Source: Butyricimonas paravirosa
GTDB lineage: Bacteria; Bacteroidota; Bacteroidia; Bacteroidales; Marinifilaceae
Assembly: GCF_032878955.1 (NCBI RefSeq)
Contig: NZ_CP043839.1
Coordinates: 3,286,001 to 3,350,000 of the forward strand
Length of the DNA stretch: 64,000 nucleotides
Direction of reading: 5' to 3'
Shown piece by piece: positions 10,647 through 19,697 of the stretch. The translations under genes were made by a program, and so were the position numbers. The notes under the pieces were generated by a model. That model did no database searches and was not told where the DNA came from. It saw only the letters and a list, made by a program, of their open reading frames with translations. Position 1 is the stretch's first letter. Every line of letters starts with the position of its first letter.

Positions 10647-10718
10647 AATAATTCATTTTTGAAAATTGCATTACAAAAATAATCAATTCGGAATTTACAC
10701 ACTTTTTGAAACACTATC
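10410..10718 (-). mobile_element. Remnant of an IS256-family insertion sequence
   Basis: Reading the - strand, a truncated transposase start (from 10646) is preceded at 10691-10718 by GATAGTGTTTCAAAAAGTGT and further bases, which resembles a terminal inverted repeat of IS256-type elements. Only the first part of the element remains; the catalytic DDE region and the other end are missing. Assignment of the terminal repeat is inference from general family appearance. Confidence 0.5.
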
Positions 10719-10825
10719 AAGAGTAACCTCATTCTAGCAAAAAATGCCGGGGTTACTTTTAAGTTACTTTCTCCACGTGCAAATGGGCATTATTCAGTCA
10801 AAAATTGGCGGGGATAAAAGAAAAA

Positions 10826-10855
10826 AGTCTTGTAAACCCGATGATTTACAAGACT
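10826..10855 (-). terminator. Rho-independent terminator of tRNA-Val
   Basis: A perfect 11-base stem (AGTCTTGTAAA / TTTACAAGACT) with an 8-base loop. On the - strand it is followed directly by TTTTTTC, so it terminates transcripts coming from the tRNA. A smaller hairpin (CGCCTTTTGGCG, 10871-10882) lies between it and the tRNA. Confidence 0.75.
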
Positions 10856-10891
10856 TTGGCATTTTTTTGTCGCCTTTTGGCGTTTGTTCCG

Positions 10892-10966
10892 TGGGCGCTG
10901 AGGGATTCGAACCCCCGACCCTCTGGGTGTAAACCAGATGCTCTGAACCAGCTGAGCTAAGCGCCC
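10892..10966 (-). tRNA. tRNA-Val (anticodon UAC)
   Basis: On the - strand the 75-base sequence starts GGGCGCTTAGCTCAGCTGG, has an anticodon stem CTGG/CCAG around the loop TTTACAC (anticodon TAC), a T arm with GGTTCGAATCC, and closes with AGCGCCC pairing with GGGCGCT plus discriminator A. The 3' CCA is not encoded (the next bases are CGG), as is usual in Bacteroidota. It is flanked by its own promoter and terminator. Confidence 0.97.
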
Positions 10967-10986
10967 GTGTTGCTTGATTGCGGATG

Positions 10987-11017
10987 CAAATGTAGTGCAA
11001 TTTTTGAACTCTGCAAA
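10987..11017 (-). promoter_or_regulatory. Primary-sigma promoter of tRNA-Val
   Basis: Read on the - strand: TTTG (11017-11014), 19 bases, TACATTTG (10994-10987). This matches the Bacteroides primary-sigma consensus TTTG-N19-21-TAnnTTTG. Transcription would begin a few bases upstream of the mature tRNA 5' end at 10966. Confidence 0.65.
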
Positions 11018-11170
11018 GGATTGACAGATTTTTTTCGAAAAAAATGAAGTTACTGGTAAATTTGAAGACGAAGAGATATTTTTTTTAATGAAATTGTGGT
11101 ATTTTGGAATTGTAATATGCTGTAAATCATCGTTTATAAATTTATCAAATCTATTTATAAAAACAATCAA

Positions 11171-11202
11171 TTTGATTTATATTATTATATATTCTATATT
11201 TG
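11171..11202 (+). promoter_or_regulatory. Promoter of the dps-like gene
   Basis: TTTG at 11171-11174, a 20-base spacer, and TATATTTG at 11195-11202, a full match to TTTG-N20-TAnnTTTG. The predicted leader to the ATG at 11248 is about 37 bases. A purine-rich AAGGAG lies at 11215-11220. Confidence 0.65.
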
Positions 11203-11247
11203 TATCAGAAAAATAAGGAGAATAGTAATAAATAAAAATCAAATAAT

Positions 11248-11724
11248 ATGAAAACACTAAATTTAATCGGATTAGACAAAGAGAAATCAAAAGAGTTAGT
11301 AAACCATTTGAATGATTTGTTGGCAAATTACCAAATATTTTACCAGAATTTGAGAGGATTCCACTGGAACGTGAAAGGAAGTAACTTCTTCGAGTTACAT
11401 GCTAAGTTTGAAGAGTACTATAATGATGCTATCGAGAAGGTGGACGAGATTGCTGAACGCGTGCTTACGTTGGAGGGTACCCCGTTACATTCGTATTCCG
11501 CTTACATGAAACAGGCTGAGATTAAAGAGGTAACGGGGGTTTCCGACGGGAATCGTTGTGTGAAGGAGATTGTGGGGAATTTGGGGATATTGATCAGGAA
11601 AGAACGTGAAATATTGGCTTTGGCCGCAGAAATCGGTGATGATGGAACTCAAGATATGATTAATCCTTACATTTCCGAGCAAGAAAAGAATTTATGGATG
11701 CTACGTGCATATTTAAGTGAATAA
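11248..11724 (+). CDS. dps: Dps family DNA-protecting ferritin
   Basis: 158 residues, the normal size for a Dps/miniferritin subunit. The Dps ferroxidase signature is present: His39 and His51 in FHWNVKG...LH and Asp66, Glu70 in the KVDEIAER helix, the residues that form the intersubunit di-iron site. Such proteins form a 12-subunit cage that oxidises iron(II) with peroxide and shields DNA in stress. It is cytoplasmic with no signal peptide. It is monocistronic: a good promoter lies upstream and a strong terminator downstream. The symbol is given by family, not by orthology. Confidence 0.9.
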   Translation: MKTLNLIGLDKEKSKELVNHLNDLLANYQIFYQNLRGFHWNVKGSNFFELHAKFEEYYNDAIEKVDEIAERVLTLEGTPLHSYSAYMKQAEIKEVTGVSDGNRCVKEIVGNLGILIRKEREILALAAEIGDDGTQDMINPYISEQEKNLWMLRAYLSE

Positions 11725-11752
11725 GTTTAAGTTTTAATTTGTACCTAGGGAG

Positions 11753-11779
11753 CCGTGCTGTTATCAGCACGGTTTTTTT
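11753..11779 (+). terminator. Terminator after dps
   Basis: CCGTGCTG / CAGCACGG, a perfect 8-base GC-rich stem with a 4-base loop (TTAT) followed by seven T residues. A classic rho-independent terminator. Confidence 0.9.
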
Positions 11780-11805
11780 ATTTCGGCTATAGCCCGATGA
11801 AGGGA

Positions 11806-11835
11806 TTGTTTGGTGATTTATTATTGTTATATTTG
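11806..11835 (+). promoter_or_regulatory. Candidate promoter of the PAS histidine kinase
   Basis: TATATTTG at 11828-11835 matches TAnnTTTG. The upstream element is weaker: TTG at 11806-11808 has a 19-base spacer, while the full TTTG at 11809-11812 leaves only 15 bases. The position, 33 bases before the ATG, is suitable. Confidence 0.4.
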
Positions 11836-11868
11836 CGATATATTGCGTAAAAATTAAATCATATTGTC

Positions 11869-14193
11869 ATGTGGGGATATATTATTGCCGGAGTAGTGAT
11901 TCTAGGAAACCTTGTGTTCTTTTTTTCTCGTAGGAGAAAAATCTCTATTCCACGAGAGAATATGGAAAATATTATGGCAGAAAAGGTTATTGCCTCTGTC
12001 CCCGACATGATTTTCATGGTAGATAACCAGTTTAATATACAAAAAATTTATAATGCGGATCCTGTGAAACTTTCTTTACCGGTGGAGGCATTGATTGGTC
12101 GGAATTTGAAGGATTGTGTTGATCCCCCGTTTGTCGACATCGTGATATCCAATTTGCGGGAAGCGTTGATTTCGGATAAAGTGTACGAGGTGGAGTATAC
12201 CGTGTCGGTTCATGGTAAGATAACCTATTACGAGGGGCGGTTCAAGCGTGTACAGGAAAATTTGGTGGCTTGTTTTGAACGGGATATTACGGGACGAAAA
12301 AAGAACGAGGTCGCGATAAAACAGAATCAGCGATTGTTGAATGCGGTGCTGGACAATATGCCAATGCCTCTGATCATAAAGGATATAGATGATGATTTGA
12401 AGTATGTTTTCTGGAATAAGCAGTGTGAGTTACAAGGTGGATACTCTCGGGAAGAAATTATTGGTAAGACTGATATAGAGGTATATGGAAAGGAACGAGG
12501 CGAGCATTACCGGGATGTTGATTTTAAAATTATTGAAGAAGGAAATTCTTATCAAGTGCAAGAAGTGTACGAGACTCCTGACGGCGGGAGACACGTTTCT
12601 ATCGTGAATAAAAATGTGGTATCCAATGATGTGCATCATTGGTTGCTGGCTACTCGCTGGGATATAACAGATCTTATTCGTATACAAGAGCAACTTCAAG
12701 AGGTGAATCAGCAATTGCGGATGGCTTTCTCGGTTACGAACACGGTTCCGATGGTTTGGGACTTGGAAGAAGACTTAATCCGGTTTAAATATCCTGAATT
12801 TAAGGTTGGAAATAAAGGTTTTTGTAAAGAACGGGATGGTCAGTCCTCGTTAGAGGCTGTCGGTAATATGCATCCGGATGACCGGGAAGTCATGTCTCAG
12901 CTTTTTGCTGATATAAAGGCCGGGAAGATAGATAATTTGCATCGGGAGATTCGTTATGATGTTTTGGGGCTATATGAAGATTACTATGATTTGTATTTGA
13001 CGGTTGAGAAAAAGGATATTATAGGAAAGCCTCTGCGGGTTGTTGGGACGTTACGAAATATAACCGAGAGTAAGCTATACGAGAAAACCTTGATGGAAGC
13101 GAAACAAAATGTGGAGAAGATTCAGGAGATCAACCAGCTTATTCTTGATCATTCAAATAATGGATTAGTATATCTTCATCCAGATTACATGATCGAGTGG
13201 GAGAACTTGGCCCAGTATTCCGAGCATCCGTTAGCCGGTAGGTATAAAGCCGGGTTGTGTTGCTACAAAAGTGTAATGCATCGGGATGCTCCTTGTCCGG
13301 GTTGTGTGATGCAGAAGGCGTTGGAGACGGGAAAACGGGAAATGAAGGAAGTTACTTTTGATGACGGGTTTACGGTGGAGATCACGGCCACGCCTGTTTA
13401 TGATATAAAGAACGAGAGGCAGATTCGGGGAGTTGTGTTGAAATACGAGGATGTTTCCGAACGCACCCGGGTTGCTAATGAATGGAAACGGGCGAAGGAA
13501 GCGGCAGAGATGTCCGATCGATTGAAGTCAATGTTCCTCTCTAACATGAGTCATGAGATTCGTACTCCGTTGAATGCCATCGTGGGATTCAGTGAATTAC
13601 TGGTTAACACGGATGATCCGAAGGATAAAGAGGAGTACATGGCTATTATTAATCGAAATAATGAGTTACTGTTACAGTTGATTAGTGATATTCTGGATTT
13701 GTCAAAGATTGAGGCGGGAACGTTGGAATTTATTTATGATATGGTCGATATAAACGAGATGCTGCGGGGATTGGAAATGAGTTATCGCCAGAAGATTGCG
13801 AAACATCCCGGTATTGATATTTCTTTCACTTCCCATGTGAATGAATGTGTTGTTTACACGGAAAAGAACCGGGTGATGCAGGTGATTTCGAATTTTCTGA
13901 ATAACGCACTTAAATTTACCAGCGAGGGACACATCCATTTTGGTTATGAAGAGCAAGCGAATGGATTGCGTTTCTTTGTTTCAGACACGGGAAAAGGGAT
14001 TCCGTCAGAAAAGCAGGCTGAAATCTTTAAACGTTTTGTCAAATTGGATAGTTTTACCAACGGAACGGGGTTGGGGTTGGCTATTTGCCAAACAATTGTC
14101 CGTAAGCTGGGGGGTGAGATCGGGGTTCTTTCCGAGGAAGGCAAAGGAAGTACTTTCTGGTTTACTTTACCTGTTAGGCCGGGAAACAGTTAA
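11869..14193 (+). CDS. Multi-PAS membrane-anchored sensor histidine kinase
   Basis: 774 residues. A single N-terminal membrane segment (about 2-20, WGYIIAGVVILGNLVFFF) is followed by cytoplasmic PAS domains at about 35-145, 150-275 and 290-405, and a fourth PAS-like segment at about 415-535 that contains a cysteine cluster (GLCCYKS...APCPGC, about 463-480). HisKA carries the phosphoacceptor His562 in SHEIRTPLNAIVGFSELL. The ATPase domain has the N box NFLNNALKFT, G1 DTGKGIP and G2 GTGLGLAI. There is no receiver domain and no response regulator gene next to it, so it is an orphan kinase whose partner lies elsewhere. A cytoplasmic signal, possibly redox or metal through the cysteines, is inference. 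An ordinary intergenic gap of about 200 bases follows. Confidence 0.9.
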   Translation: MWGYIIAGVVILGNLVFFFSRRRKISIPRENMENIMAEKVIASVPDMIFMVDNQFNIQKIYNADPVKLSLPVEALIGRNLKDCVDPPFVDIVISNLREALISDKVYEVEYTVSVHGKITYYEGRFKRVQENLVACFERDITGRKKNEVAIKQNQRLLNAVLDNMPMPLIIKDIDDDLKYVFWNKQCELQGGYSREEIIGKTDIEVYGKERGEHYRDVDFKIIEEGNSYQVQEVYETPDGGRHVSIVNKNVVSNDVHHWLLATRWDITDLIRIQEQLQEVNQQLRMAFSVTNTVPMVWDLEEDLIRFKYPEFKVGNKGFCKERDGQSSLEAVGNMHPDDREVMSQLFADIKAGKIDNLHREIRYDVLGLYEDYYDLYLTVEKKDIIGKPLRVVGTLRNITESKLYEKTLMEAKQNVEKIQEINQLILDHSNNGLVYLHPDYMIEWENLAQYSEHPLAGRYKAGLCCYKSVMHRDAPCPGCVMQKALETGKREMKEVTFDDGFTVEITATPVYDIKNERQIRGVVLKYEDVSERTRVANEWKRAKEAAEMSDRLKSMFLSNMSHEIRTPLNAIVGFSELLVNTDDPKDKEEYMAIINRNNELLLQLISDILDLSKIEAGTLEFIYDMVDINEMLRGLEMSYRQKIAKHPGIDISFTSHVNECVVYTEKNRVMQVISNFLNNALKFTSEGHIHFGYEEQANGLRFFVSDTGKGIPSEKQAEIFKRFVKLDSFTNGTGLGLAICQTIVRKLGGEIGVLSEEGKGSTFWFTLPVRPGNS

Positions 14194-14399
14194 TAGCGAC
14201 GTTCCCAAAATATCCTACGTGCTTTCTCTGCGTGATCGTTTTTCTCTTTTATCCCGCATATAAATAAAAATTATCAGAGACAAAAGTGAGGTTAAAAAGG
14301 AAGTTTTGTTTTAGATTTTATTATTTTTGAAAAATCAATTTAATGGATGCGATAGGTGGTTTTTAAGTAGGGAGTATTTTGTATTGTTAAGCTAATACG

Positions 14400-14984
14400 A
14401 TGGAAAATAGTCAGAAATATTATGAAATAGAAATATTGACTAGAGAGCTAAAAGAAGGAAAAGAAGCTGCCTTTGATTACCTTTTCAGAACTCGCTACAA
14501 AAACCTGTGTCGTTTTGCAGCCACGTTTGTCGTGCAGTTTGACGTGGCGGAAGACATTGTGCAGGAAGTTTTTGAAAAGATCTGGAAAAAAAGTACTCAG
14601 ATAGACGAGAGGGAGTCTATTGATAGTTATTTGTTTGTTGCCGTGCGTAATGCTTGTTTTACATTTTTGAAGAATAAACGGGAACGTGTTGATCTGGAGG
14701 ATGTGAAACAAAATTTAAAGGTTTCGGAAGAAGTCGTAGAATTTGAAACGCCGGAATTGAACCGTTTGTGGGGAGAGATTGAGAATTTACCTTTGCAATG
14801 TAAAGTTGTTTTTAAACTGGTGATTCTGGAAGATATGAAATACAAGGACGTGGCTGACTCGTTAGGAATTTCGGTCAACACGGTAAAAACACAAATGAAA
14901 ATCGCTTACAAGACCTTGCGGGAAAAATTGAAACAGGAACAATTCTCTTTATTACTATTTCTTTTTGGGATAAAAGAAGATTAA
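14400..14984 (+). CDS. ECF RNA polymerase sigma factor, locus 1
   Basis: 194 residues with sigma region 2 (about 24-90, including DVAEDIVQEVFEKIWKK) and sigma region 4 (about 125-178, YKDVADSLGISVNTVKTQ), and no region 3 or 1.1: the ECF architecture found beside Bacteroidota FecR genes. It should be held by the FecR protein encoded 72 bases downstream and released when the SusC of locus 1 binds ligand, as in FecI/FecR signalling. It most likely transcribes fecR and the susC operon through the motif at 15019-15030. The last 15 residues are hydrophobic (FSLLLFLFG), which is common in this sigma group. Confidence 0.9.
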   Translation: MENSQKYYEIEILTRELKEGKEAAFDYLFRTRYKNLCRFAATFVVQFDVAEDIVQEVFEKIWKKSTQIDERESIDSYLFVAVRNACFTFLKNKRERVDLEDVKQNLKVSEEVVEFETPELNRLWGEIENLPLQCKVVFKLVILEDMKYKDVADSLGISVNTVKTQMKIAYKTLREKLKQEQFSLLLFLFGIKED

Positions 14985-15018
14985 AATCTTTTTTTCCAAA
15001 AAAATCTGTTTTTTCTTC

Positions 15019-15049
15019 ACCCTGTTTTTCATTTTTGAAGTACTCTATG
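15019..15049 (+). promoter_or_regulatory. Conserved pre-fecR motif, locus 1 (candidate ECF promoter)
   Basis: ACCCTGTTTTTC at 15019-15030 followed by TACTCTATG at 15041-15049, ending 7 bases before the fecR start. The same arrangement precedes the three other fecR genes in the window. Proposed as the promoter element of the locus sigma factor; this is inference from conservation. Confidence 0.5.
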
Positions 15050-15056
15050 TAAAAAT

Positions 15057-16226
15057 ATGAAGATGAAAATAGATGATCGAATATATGAGTTGATTTCCGG
15101 GAAGTTGGATGATCGCTTGTCACCAATGGAGAATGCCGAGCTTTCAAGTTGGTTGGCGGAAGATGTGGGACATGAGGAAGTGTATGCCGAGATAAAGAAA
15201 ATACGTGATCAGGTAAAACTTTTACATCGGGATTTTGCTCCTGATACGGAGAATGTATTAAAACGAGTGAAGCGGGGAAGAGGAAGGCAAATAGGTTTCC
15301 GTTATTGGTGGAAATATGCAGCTCTCTTTATTTTGCCGTTAGGAGTGGTTTTGGTTTTGTGGCAGGGAATGAAGAATGAACCGGTGGAGGAACATCGTCA
15401 ATTTAGTGCAGTTTCTCGTCCGGGGGGAGAACGGGCAATATTGAAATTGTATGATGGAAAAACGGTTATGCTGGATAGTACGATGAAGAGTTCATTGATC
15501 GCTCACGAGGCAAGTGTCCGGATAGAGATGGATTCTAATCATCTGTTACGCTATTCTTCATGTGATTCTATTGGGATTACCGATGCCAATAAAAATAATG
15601 AATTAATTATTCCTAAGGGTGGAGAGTACCAAGTTGTGTTAGCCGATGGGACAAAGGTTTGGTTGAATTCGGCGTCACGATTAATATATCCTCAATCTTT
15701 CATGGGAAAAGAGAGACGGGTTGTTTTGTCCGGGGAGGCTTTTTTTGATGTGGCACATGATGCAGAAAGACCTTTTATCGTGGAAACATCCCGGATGAAC
15801 GTGAAAGTGTTGGGTACTCGTTTTAACGTGAATGATTACGATGATAATGAGGAGGTTTCGACCACGCTGGTAAATGGTAGCGTGGAAATTGTTTCAGGTG
15901 ATCAGCAAGTGTTTCGACTGGTTCCGGGGGAACAGGCTTATGGGAAAGAAAACAAGTTAGAGAAACGGGAAGTCAATGTTCGTCTTTACACGTCTTGGAT
16001 CGATGGGAAGTTCTTGTTTAATAACACAGAACTGGAAGAGATTGCCCAGCAGATTTCCCGCTGGTATGACGTGGAAATATTCTTTAGTAGTGAAAACGTG
16101 AAAAAGGTGCGGTTCACGGGGGCGATCGTGAAGTTTAAACCTCTGGATGATTTGGTTCGGATGATCGAGAGTACAAGTCAAGTCCGGTTTAGCGTGAAAG
16201 GGAAAACAATTGTAATTTCAGAATAA
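15057..16226 (+). CDS. FecR family anti-sigma factor, locus 1
   Basis: 389 residues. A cytoplasmic N-terminal part (1-80) that should bind the sigma factor, one membrane segment (about 82-101, WWKYAALFILPLGVVLVLW), a periplasmic FecR domain with the family pattern GGEYQVVLADGTKVWLNS and GKERRVVLSGEAFFDV, and a C-terminal DUF4974-type domain (from about 320, FNNTELEEIAQQISRWYDV). In the cell it transmits the signal from the STN domain of SusC across the inner membrane to the ECF sigma factor. Start chosen at the ATG following the ECF motif; an ATG three codons in (MKID) is also possible. Confidence 0.9.
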   Translation: MKMKIDDRIYELISGKLDDRLSPMENAELSSWLAEDVGHEEVYAEIKKIRDQVKLLHRDFAPDTENVLKRVKRGRGRQIGFRYWWKYAALFILPLGVVLVLWQGMKNEPVEEHRQFSAVSRPGGERAILKLYDGKTVMLDSTMKSSLIAHEASVRIEMDSNHLLRYSSCDSIGITDANKNNELIIPKGGEYQVVLADGTKVWLNSASRLIYPQSFMGKERRVVLSGEAFFDVAHDAERPFIVETSRMNVKVLGTRFNVNDYDDNEEVSTTLVNGSVEIVSGDQQVFRLVPGEQAYGKENKLEKREVNVRLYTSWIDGKFLFNNTELEEIAQQISRWYDVEIFFSSENVKKVRFTGAIVKFKPLDDLVRMIESTSQVRFSVKGKTIVISE

Positions 16227-16236
16227 ATTAAAAATA

Positions 16237-16262
16237 CCGGAAAAGTATAGCGACTTCCCCGG
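16237..16262 (+). promoter_or_regulatory. Hairpin between fecR and susC, locus 1
   Basis: CCGGAAAAGT / ACTTCCCCGG, an imperfect stem with a two-base internal mismatch, 10 bases after the fecR stop. A second stem, AGTCTTG / CAAGACT, follows in the same gap. No U-run, so attenuation or RNA processing is more likely than full termination. Each fecR-susC gap in the window has such a structure. Confidence 0.5.
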
Positions 16263-16342
16263 CATTTATAAAAGTTAGCAGTCTTGCCCGACATTTGGCG
16301 ATAGAGGACAAGACTCATTGTAAACCTTTAAAAAACAAATGT

Positions 16343-19300
16343 ATGAAAAAAAATTGTGATTTGGGGCTTTATCCCCCCAGATGGCTAAAAAATTTTCTTA
16401 AGGTTATGCGAATAACAGGGATTTTATGTTTGGTGTGCGTGATGCATTTGTCGGCTGCGGTACATTCGCAAACGGCTCGTATCAACTTGAAAATGAAAGA
16501 TGCCACGATCGAACAGGTGCTGAATAAGATTTCAGAATCCACGCAGTTGGACTTCTTTTACAGCAACTCTAAGATCGACGTGTCAAAACGGGTGAACGTG
16601 GATTTTCTGGATGCCACGATTGAACAGGCGTTACAATTGATCTTCAAAGGGTATGACGTGAAGTTCGAGATTAACGATAACTTCGTGGTAATCCATTATG
16701 TGAGAGCGTTGGCAGTAACAGATTCGTTGAAAAAGATTACCGTGAGGGGAACCGTGAAAGATGTGGACGGGATGACGTTACCCGGAGTGACGATTCAAGT
16801 GAAAGGAACAACTATCGGTTTTACGACAAATGAAGAGGGTAAATTTGATTTTGATTTGCCGAAGCGGGATACTCTCGTGTTGATTTTTTCATTCGTGGGG
16901 TACCAGAAACAGGAGGTGCGATTGAAAAGAGATAATAAACCTTTGAATATCGTGATGAAAAACGATATGGCGGAGATTGATGAGGTGGTCGTGACTGGTA
17001 TTTTCAACAAGCCGAAGGAGAGTTTCACGGGAGCGGTAACGCATATCACGAAAGAGGATATTATGGCATACGGTAACCGAAATCTGTTACAAACGCTGAA
17101 TAATATTGACCCGGCTTTTGTGATTCGGGAAAATAACACGTATGGTTCCAACCCGAACGTGTTGCCGGAGATTCAGATTCGTGGTATTTCCGGATTGCCG
17201 GATATTACAAACTTACAGACGTATGCTCGGGCAGAGTTGAACCAACCATTATTCGTGTTGGATGGTTTCGAGGTGACGTTGGAACGGGTGATGGACTTGA
17301 ATCCATCGGACGTGGAGTCTGTAACGATTTTGAAAGATGCGAGTTCCACGGCTCTTTACGGATCGCGGGGTGCGAATGGCGTAGTCGTGATTACTTCTTC
17401 AAAACCTCGTCAAGGAAAGTTACGAGTCTCTTTCTCCGGTGGGATAAATTTGGAGATTCCCGATTTGTCTAGTTATGATTTGTTGGATGCTAAGGAAAAA
17501 TTAGACTTGGAGGAGCGTGCAGGATTATACAATAGTCCAGCACGTATGGTTCTGTATCGGCAAAATGTGAAATCCATAGCAGAGGGGGTGGATACTTACT
17601 GGATTGGTGAACCGGTACGTACAGGTGTAGGGCAGAACTATATGCTGGATTTAGGTGGTGGCGACGAACAATTTCGTTACTCGATGAATTTATCTTACAA
17701 TTGCGTGGCTGGTGCCATGAAAGGCTCTTTTCGGAATAATTTTAATGGAACATTGGGAATCAGTTATTTACTTAAACAGATTCGTTTCATGAATACGTTC
17801 TCTTTAGGATTGAATAATTCGGAAGATAGTCCATACGGGTCTTTTGGTGAGTATGTAACCATGAATCCGTATTGGTATCCTTATGATGAGAATGGGCGAA
17901 TTGTGAAATCTTTTAATACGTTTGGTTCAACCACGGGGGTAGATGTGATTGCAAATCCTTTGTGGGAGGCTTCTATCAATAAATTTGATAAAAGTAAATA
18001 CACGAATATCCGAAATACATTCAGGATCGAGTGGGATGTCGTGAAAGGGTTAAAGTTATCCACGAATGTCGGTTATACCACTCAAACAGATAGAAGTGAT
18101 CGTTTCTCTCCCAAATCCAGTAATGATTTTAATAACACATCAGATCCGGATGCTATGGGTAGTTACACGTGGGAATATCGTGAAATGCGTTCCTGGCAAT
18201 GGAGTTTTAATGCTAGTTACGGGAACACTTTCGGTCGGCACAGCGTGTTTGCAGGGGTAGATGGGAGCTTGTATGAAACGAAAAATCTAGGGTATATACT
18301 ATGGTTACGAGGGTTTGCTAATGATAATTTGACAGATATTTCTAACGCTGCCGGTTTTGCTAATGAACGTCCCAGTTCTACGGATACACATTCCAGACAA
18401 GCGGGATTCACTGTGACCGGGAATTACAATTACGATAGTCGTTATTTCTTTGATTTTTCTTATCGGTTGGATGGATCTTCATCCTTTGGTTCTCAGAATC
18501 GTTTTGCTCCATTCTGGTCTATCGGTTTTGGGTATACGGTTAGTCAGGAAAATTTTGTACTGGAAAATCTTCCTTGGATGAATTTACTTCGTCTACGTTA
18601 CTCTTACGGGGTGAACAGTGCTTTGCCGAGTAATCCATATCAAGCTTTGACAACCTACGAATATGACCGTGATCAACGTTATAACGGGGATATGGGAGCT
18701 TATCTGATGGGACTTGGTAATGATAAATTGCGCTGGCAGGATACCTATCAGCATAATATAGGGGTCGATCTGACATTGTTTAATGAGATATTATCGGTTC
18801 AAGGTAACTATTACCGTAAAGAAACGAAAAATTATATTTCTTCATTGGGATTATCCTATTCTCATGGATTCCCAAAATATATGGAGAATATCGGGACTCT
18901 TCGGAACGTGGGAGGAGAGTTGAATGTATCTGTAAATTTGTTGCGGAACCAGAATATTATGTGGTCGGTGAGGGGTGCGATGTCTTGGAACAAGAATACG
19001 ATCGTGACCCTTTCGGATGAAATGAAACGGCAGAACGAGGAAACCGTGAATAATCAGACCGGGGCGTTTGTTTATTTGCAATATAAAGAGGGAGAATCCA
19101 TGGACGCTATTTACACGTTCATTTCTCCGGGTGTGGATGCAGCCACGGGAGAGGTGCTTTATATGGATCGAAACGGACGGGTTTCTTCTGATATTGATAT
19201 GTATGCAAAGGTTAAGGTCGGGAATGAGGTTCCGAAGGTAAACGGACGTTTCAGCACGATGTTCCGTTATAAATCTTTCTCTTTGAATACTGGTTTCGAG

Positions 19301-19681
19301 TTACGGTTGGGAGGACAGAAATTGAATCAGACTTTATTGAACAAGGTAGAAAATGCTTATCCGAAGGTGAATGTTGACAAACGTGTGTTGAGTGAGCGTT
19401 GGGAGAAGCCGGGTGACGTGACTCGATATAAAGGATTGAATAATGATAAGAATACGGTTGCTAATAACCGTTTCGTGGCAGATGAATCAACTTTTATCTG
19501 GAGAAATATTAATATCCAGTATGATTTCCCGCGTCGGATTTGTAAATATATGAGAATGGAGAGATTGAGTTTGTCAGCTAGCATGATGGATTTGTTGTAT
19601 ATGTCCACGATAGAGCAAGAGAGAGGAACTGATTATCCATTTTCCGTGAAACCGTCGTTTTCAATATCATGTACTTTCTAA
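16343..19681 (+). CDS. SusC/RagA family TonB-dependent outer-membrane receptor with STN domain, locus 1
   Basis: 1,112 residues from the ATG at 16343. A longer reading frame opens at 16295, but the MKKN start is chosen because susC genes of loci 2 and 4 have the same ACAAATGTATG start context. Order: basic N-terminus and signal peptide (to about 44), STN domain (about 45-120) for signalling to FecR, carboxypeptidase-regulatory-like beta domain (about 130-205, LPGVTIQVKGTTIGFTTNEEGKFDF), TonB plug (EIDEVVVTG to SRGANGVVVITSS, about 210-355), then the beta-barrel ending in Phe (SISCTF). It should form a pedal-bin import complex with the SusD encoded 16 bases downstream. Closest relative in the window: the locus 4 SusC. 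Confidence 0.93.
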   Translation: MKKNCDLGLYPPRWLKNFLKVMRITGILCLVCVMHLSAAVHSQTARINLKMKDATIEQVLNKISESTQLDFFYSNSKIDVSKRVNVDFLDATIEQALQLIFKGYDVKFEINDNFVVIHYVRALAVTDSLKKITVRGTVKDVDGMTLPGVTIQVKGTTIGFTTNEEGKFDFDLPKRDTLVLIFSFVGYQKQEVRLKRDNKPLNIVMKNDMAEIDEVVVTGIFNKPKESFTGAVTHITKEDIMAYGNRNLLQTLNNIDPAFVIRENNTYGSNPNVLPEIQIRGISGLPDITNLQTYARAELNQPLFVLDGFEVTLERVMDLNPSDVESVTILKDASSTALYGSRGANGVVVITSSKPRQGKLRVSFSGGINLEIPDLSSYDLLDAKEKLDLEERAGLYNSPARMVLYRQNVKSIAEGVDTYWIGEPVRTGVGQNYMLDLGGGDEQFRYSMNLSYNCVAGAMKGSFRNNFNGTLGISYLLKQIRFMNTFSLGLNNSEDSPYGSFGEYVTMNPYWYPYDENGRIVKSFNTFGSTTGVDVIANPLWEASINKFDKSKYTNIRNTFRIEWDVVKGLKLSTNVGYTTQTDRSDRFSPKSSNDFNNTSDPDAMGSYTWEYREMRSWQWSFNASYGNTFGRHSVFAGVDGSLYETKNLGYILWLRGFANDNLTDISNAAGFANERPSSTDTHSRQAGFTVTGNYNYDSRYFFDFSYRLDGSSSFGSQNRFAPFWSIGFGYTVSQENFVLENLPWMNLLRLRYSYGVNSALPSNPYQALTTYEYDRDQRYNGDMGAYLMGLGNDKLRWQDTYQHNIGVDLTLFNEILSVQGNYYRKETKNYISSLGLSYSHGFPKYMENIGTLRNVGGELNVSVNLLRNQNIMWSVRGAMSWNKNTIVTLSDEMKRQNEETVNNQTGAFVYLQYKEGESMDAIYTFISPGVDAATGEVLYMDRNGRVSSDIDMYAKVKVGNEVPKVNGRFSTMFRYKSFSLNTGFELRLGGQKLNQTLLNKVENAYPKVNVDKRVLSERWEKPGDVTRYKGLNNDKNTVANNRFVADESTFIWRNINIQYDFPRRICKYMRMERLSLSASMMDLLYMSTIEQERGTDYPFSVKPSFSISCTF

Positions 19682-19697
19682 TTAATTTGAACGTGTT

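Noticed and set aside
10744..10932. Small + strand frame of 62 residues
   Set aside because: It runs through the tRNA-Val terminator and into the tRNA itself, so it is not a gene.
11869..14193. Hybrid two-component system
   Set aside because: The protein ends directly after the ATPase domain; no receiver or DNA-binding domain follows.
16295..16342. Upstream start for the locus 1 SusC (16 extra residues)
   Set aside because: The extra residues are not signal-like and the conserved susC start context is at 16343.
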